Below are positions 7,708-10,361 of a stretch of DNA of 10,361 nt, piece after piece. The stretch's first letter is position 1. Every line of letters starts with the position of its first letter. The position numbers and the translations under genes are program-made. Source of the stretch: an uncultured Leucobacter sp. (lineage in GTDB: Bacteria > Actinomycetota > Actinomycetes > Actinomycetales > Microbacteriaceae); NCBI GenBank assembly GCA_937872275.1, contig CALMSE010000102.1, positions 1 through 10,361 of the forward strand, read 5' to 3'. A model generated the notes under the pieces. The model was not told the DNA's origin. It searched no databases and saw nothing but the letters and a program-made list of their open reading frames with translations.

Positions 7708-9009
7708 ATGATGCCCGCGAAGAGCAGCACCACCGCCCCCACCCTGCTCGAGCGCCGCAAGGCGGTTCTCGGCCCGCACTCCCCCCTCTTCTACGACAAT
7801 CCGCTCGAGCTCGTCAGCGGCAAGGGCGTCTGGCTGCGCTCCGCCGACGGCGGGCGCTACCTCGACGCCTACAACAACGTGCCGCACGTCGGCCACGGCC
7901 ACCCGAAGGTCGCGAACGCGATCTCGCAGCAGATGCGCAAGCTCGCCATCAACACCCGGTACCTGAACACCCGCGTGGTCGACTACGCCGAGGCGCTGCT
8001 CGCCGAGTTCCACCCCTCCCTCGACCGCGTCTCCTTCGGCAACAGCGGCTCCGAGGCGAACGAGCTCGCGATCCGCGTCGCACGCTTCCACAGCGGCAAC
8101 ACCGGCATCATCATGAGCGATTTCAGCTACCACGGCACCACGCTCACCCTCGCCCAGCTCACCACGGGGCTCACCACCAGCGAGCCGCGGGGCGACAACG
8201 TCCGCGTCATCCGCATCCCCGACTCCACCGGGCTGAACAAGACGCAGTCGAAGGCGCTGCTCAGGCAGTCGCTCGCCGAGGTCGACGCGGCGATCGCCTC
8301 GCTGCAGGAGGCCGGGTACGGCGTCGCGGCGACGATCCTCGATCCGCTGTTCTCGACCGAGGGCCTCGTCGTGCCCCCCGCCGGCTACATCGAGGGCCTC
8401 GTGAAGCGCGTGCACAAGGCCGGCGGCCTCTACGTCGCCGACGAGGTGCAGTCGGGGTTCGGGCGGATCGGCCGTCTCATGTGGGGCCACGAGCTCTTCG
8501 ACGCGGTTCCCGACATCGTGACGATGGGCAAGCCCATGGGCAACGGCCACCCCATCGGCGGCGCGGTCATGCGCGCGGACCTGCTCGAGCCCTTCGGGGC
8601 CGCGAACATGTACTTCAACACCTTCGCGGGCAACCCCGTCTCGTCGGCCGCCGGCCACGCCGTGCTGCAGGTGATGGAGGAGGAGGGCCTGCGGGCGCGG
8701 GCCGAGGAGCTCGGCGAGCACCTGCAGACCGAGCTCGCGCGCGAGCTCGCGGGCAACCCCCGCATCGACGGTGTGCGCGGCGACGGACTCTTCGCCGGCA
8801 TGCGCTTCCTCGACCCCGAGACGGGCGAGCCCGATGCGGCCACCACGAAGCGAGTCGTCGAGACGATGTACGGGGAGCACGTGCTCATCAGCCGCATCGG
8901 CCGCGACGACAACGTGCTGAAGGTGCGCCCGCCGCTCGCCGTGCAGCGCAAGGACATCGATCTCCTGGTCGACAAGCTCACCGGCGTGGTCCGCGGGCTC
9001 GACGCCTAG
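7708..9009 (+). CDS. Class-III PLP enzyme of the phospho-lyase type (AGXT2L/ETNPPL/PHYKPL-like)
   Basis: The 433-residue protein is a full-length class-III aminotransferase-fold enzyme. It has the PLP phosphate site GNSGSEAN (111-118), the ring-stacking segment SYHG (140-143), D245 ([13 protein letters not shown]) and the Schiff-base K275. Several segments match the human ethanolamine-phosphate and phosphohydroxylysine phospho-lyases rather than ordinary transaminases: [12 protein letters not shown] (55-66), NTRYLN (82-87), [10 protein letters not shown] (273-282), [11 protein letters not shown] (302-312) and VLKVRPPL (403-410). The expected reaction is removal of phosphate and ammonia from an O-phosphorylated amino alcohol, giving an aldehyde. 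The divergent kinase gene could make that substrate. A transaminase acting on an omega-amino acid remains possible. The start is ATG 7708 or, better spaced from AAGGAG, ATG 7711. The stop codon overlaps that of the convergent glycosylase gene within CTAG at 9006-9009. Confidence 0.88.
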   Translation: MMPAKSSTTAPTLLERRKAVLGPHSPLFYDNPLELVSGKGVWLRSADGGRYLDAYNNVPHVGHGHPKVANAISQQMRKLAINTRYLNTRVVDYAEALLAEFHPSLDRVSFGNSGSEANELAIRVARFHSGNTGIIMSDFSYHGTTLTLAQLTTGLTTSEPRGDNVRVIRIPDSTGLNKTQSKALLRQSLAEVDAAIASLQEAGYGVAATILDPLFSTEGLVVPPAGYIEGLVKRVHKAGGLYVADEVQSGFGRIGRLMWGHELFDAVPDIVTMGKPMGNGHPIGGAVMRADLLEPFGAANMYFNTFAGNPVSSAAGHAVLQVMEEEGLRARAEELGEHLQTELARELAGNPRIDGVRGDGLFAGMRFLDPETGEPDAATTKRVVETMYGEHVLISRIGRDDNVLKVRPPLAVQRKDIDLLVDKLTGVVRGLDA

Positions 9010-9701
9010 GCAGGCGGCAGCCTCCAGTCCACGCCGGGCGCGCCCTGCGCCTCGAGCGCGGCGTTCGCTCGGCTGAACGGCCGCGATCCGAAGAAGCCGC
9101 GCGAGGCCGAGAGCGGCGAGGGGTGCGGGCTCTCGATGCGCGGCACGGAGCCCAGCATCGGGCCGAGCGAGCGGGCGTCGCTGCCCCAGAGGATCGCGAC
9201 GAGCGGGCCCCCGCGATCCACGAGGGCGCGGATCGCGCACTCCGTGAAGGCCTCCCACCCCTTGCCGCGGTGCGACGCGGGCGCTCCGGCGCGCACGGTG
9301 AGCACGCGGTTCAGCAGCATGACCCCGTGATCCGCCCAGGCCGTGAGGTCGCCGTGCGGGGCCGGCGGGATGCCGAGGTCGTCGTTCAGCTCGCGGTAGA
9401 TGTTCTGCAGGCTGCGCGGGATCGGCCGCACGTCGGGAGCGGTCGCGAAGGAGAGCCCGATCGGGTGGCCGATCGTGGGGTAGGGATCCTGCCCCACGAT
9501 CAGCACCCGCACATCGGCGAGCGGGCGCCGGAAGGCGGCGAGGATGCGGTCGCCCGCCGGCAGCACGCGGTGCCCCGCGGCGCGCTCGGCGTTCAGGAAG
9601 CGGCCGAGCTCGGCGAGACGATCCTCGACCGGCGCGAGCGCCTCGGCCCAGTCCGGGGCGATGTGGCCCGCCGCCGCGAGCTCCGACAGGTTCATGCCCA
9701 C
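9006..9701 (-). CDS. ung: Uracil-DNA glycosylase, family 1
   Basis: The 231-residue product removes uracil from DNA as the first step of base-excision repair. All family-1 motifs are present in order: the water-activating loop GQDPYP (70-75, catalytic D72), GLSFAT (82-87, stacking F85), LLNRVLTV (129-136, uracil-contacting N131), ALWGSDAR-like ILWGSDAR (170-177) and the Leu-loop HPSPLS (193-198, H193), followed by [13 protein letters not shown]. The length is normal. GTG at 9701 is chosen as the start because AAGGAG (complement of 9709-9714) lies 7 nt upstream; the in-frame ATG at 9695 would be 13 nt away. The gene begins 4 nt after the stop of the dehydrogenase gene, so the two are co-transcribed. 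The downstream end overlaps the PLP enzyme gene by 4 bp, tail to tail. Confidence 0.97.
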   Translation of the reverse strand: MGMNLSELAAAGHIAPDWAEALAPVEDRLAELGRFLNAERAAGHRVLPAGDRILAAFRRPLADVRVLIVGQDPYPTIGHPIGLSFATAPDVRPIPRSLQNIYRELNDDLGIPPAPHGDLTAWADHGVMLLNRVLTVRAGAPASHRGKGWEAFTECAIRALVDRGGPLVAILWGSDARSLGPMLGSVPRIESPHPSPLSASRGFFGSRPFSRANAALEAQGAPGVDWRLPPA

Positions 9702-9705
9702 GCGG

Positions 9706-10361
9706 TCACTCCTTGGGCGCGAGCGGGCCGCGGTGGGTGTGGAAGACGCTCGACTGCGCGACCGGCCGCAGCACGATGAGATCCTGGTTGACGTGCGGAG
9801 GCTGCTCGAGAGCGGAGGCGACGACGCCCGCCACGTCCTCCGCGGTGAGCGGTACGACGTCGGCGTAGGGCTTCGCCGCGCCCGCCGCGTCGCCGCGCAG
9901 CCGGTTCAGCGTGAACTCCTCGGTGTGCACGAGCCCCGGCGCGACCTCCATCACCCGGATCGGCTCCCCCGCGAGTTCGAGGCGCAGCACCTCGGTCACT
10001 GCGTGGGCGGCGTACTTCGCGGCGTTGTACCCGCCGCCGCCAGGGTAGGCCGCGAGCCCCGCGGTCGAGGTGAGGTTCACGATCGACGCCCAGCCGTGGG
10101 CGCGGGCCGCATCGCGCAGCACGGGCAGCAGCGCCGCCGTGACGGTGCGCAGGCCGATCACGTTGACCTCGAACATCCAGCGCCAGTCGTCGTTCGACGC
10201 CCGCTCCACCGGCTCGGTGCCGAGCGCCCCGCCCGCGTTGTTGAACAGCACGTCGGCTCCGCCGGTCTCCGCGACCTCGCGCGCCATCGCGGCGACCTGC
10301 GCCTCGTCGGTCACGTCGCAGACGATCGCGCGGGCGCCGGTCTCGGCGGCGAGCGCCGCGA
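9706..10361 (-). CDS. YdfG-like short-chain dehydrogenase/reductase, N-terminus outside window
   Basis: This gene runs off the right edge. The frame stays open to 10361, with visible residues [18 protein letters not shown] before the rest, so the GTG at 10312-10314 is an internal Val codon and not the start. The missing part should hold the Rossmann TGxxxGIG motif. Visible are the CDVTD segment, NNAGG, the catalytic Ser in NLTSTAG and, 13 residues later, the active-site YNAAK. The C-terminus ([43 protein letters not shown]) resembles E. coli YdfG, an NADP-dependent 3-hydroxy acid dehydrogenase. The likely reaction is therefore oxidation of a small hydroxy acid or reduction of a semialdehyde, with substrate unproven. 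Its last two sense codons, AAG GAG, form the Shine-Dalgarno of ung. Confidence 0.93.
   Translation of the reverse strand, partial: AALAAETGARAIVCDVTDEAQVAAMAREVAETGGADVLFNNAGGALGTEPVERASNDDWRWMFEVNVIGLRTVTAALLPVLRDAARAHGWASIVNLTSTAGLAAYPGGGGYNAAKYAAHAVTEVLRLELAGEPIRVMEVAPGLVHTEEFTLNRLRGDAAGAAKPYADVVPLTAEDVAGVVASALEQPPHVNQDLIVLRPVAQSSVFHTHRGPLAPKE
9709..9714 (-). promoter_or_regulatory. Ribosome binding site of ung inside the dehydrogenase gene
   Basis: The minus strand reads AAGGAG, made of the final Lys and Glu codons of the dehydrogenase gene, then TGA and, 7 nt after the motif, GTG at 9701. This decides the ung start in favour of GTG and suggests translational coupling. Confidence 0.7.

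Noticed and set aside
7507..9779. Long overlapping frames on both strands across the PLP enzyme and ung
   Set aside because: These are shadow frames of well-supported genes, with biased low-complexity translations and no family motifs.
10312..10314. GTG as start of the dehydrogenase gene
   Set aside because: The frame stays open to the window edge, and the upstream codons encode the expected [12 protein letters not shown] segment, so this GTG is an internal Val.

Overview
The window is GC-rich throughout (by eye about 70%), with strong G/C preference at third codon positions, GTG starts, ATGA overlaps and 1-5 nt gene spacings. This points to a high-GC actinobacterium. A member of the Microbacteriaceae would fit, but that placement is inference. 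No tRNA, rRNA, insertion sequence, CRISPR array or phage gene is visible. Two short AT-rich islands (about 378-470 and 7605-7690) stand out, and both are promoter regions.

Layout. (1) 1-377: the 3' end of a P1-family (DmpA/BapA-type) aminopeptidase gene; the window begins at the predicted self-cleavage site. (2) 378-515: regulatory region with a perfect 9-bp-arm inverted repeat. (3) 516-5804: a four-gene operon encoding a lipoprotein solute-binding protein, a double-domain ABC ATPase, one ABC permease (RbsBAC/CUT2 type) and a family-3 amidohydrolase (YtcJ/NfdA-like). It ends at a strong GC hairpin. (4) 5912-6523: a TetR-type regulator. (5) 6557-7555, minus strand: an aminoglycoside-phosphotransferase-fold small-molecule kinase. 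(6) 7556-7707: a compact divergent promoter region with two inverted repeats. (7) 7708-9009: a class-III PLP enzyme whose motifs match the phospho-lyase (AGXT2L/ETNPPL/PHYKPL) branch rather than ordinary transaminases. (8) 9006-9701 and 9706-10361, minus strand: uracil-DNA glycosylase and a YdfG-like short-chain dehydrogenase cut by the window edge.

How the genes may work together. The transporter and amidohydrolase look like one uptake-and-hydrolysis unit for a small amide or N-substituted compound. The divergent kinase and PLP enzyme match the known two-step logic for amino alcohols: phosphorylate the hydroxyl, then eliminate phosphate and ammonia to give an aldehyde. Joining the two units into one pathway (import a conjugated amino alcohol, release it, phosphorylate it, eliminate) is inference. 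It is the most interesting reading of the window. The ung-SDR pair looks unrelated.
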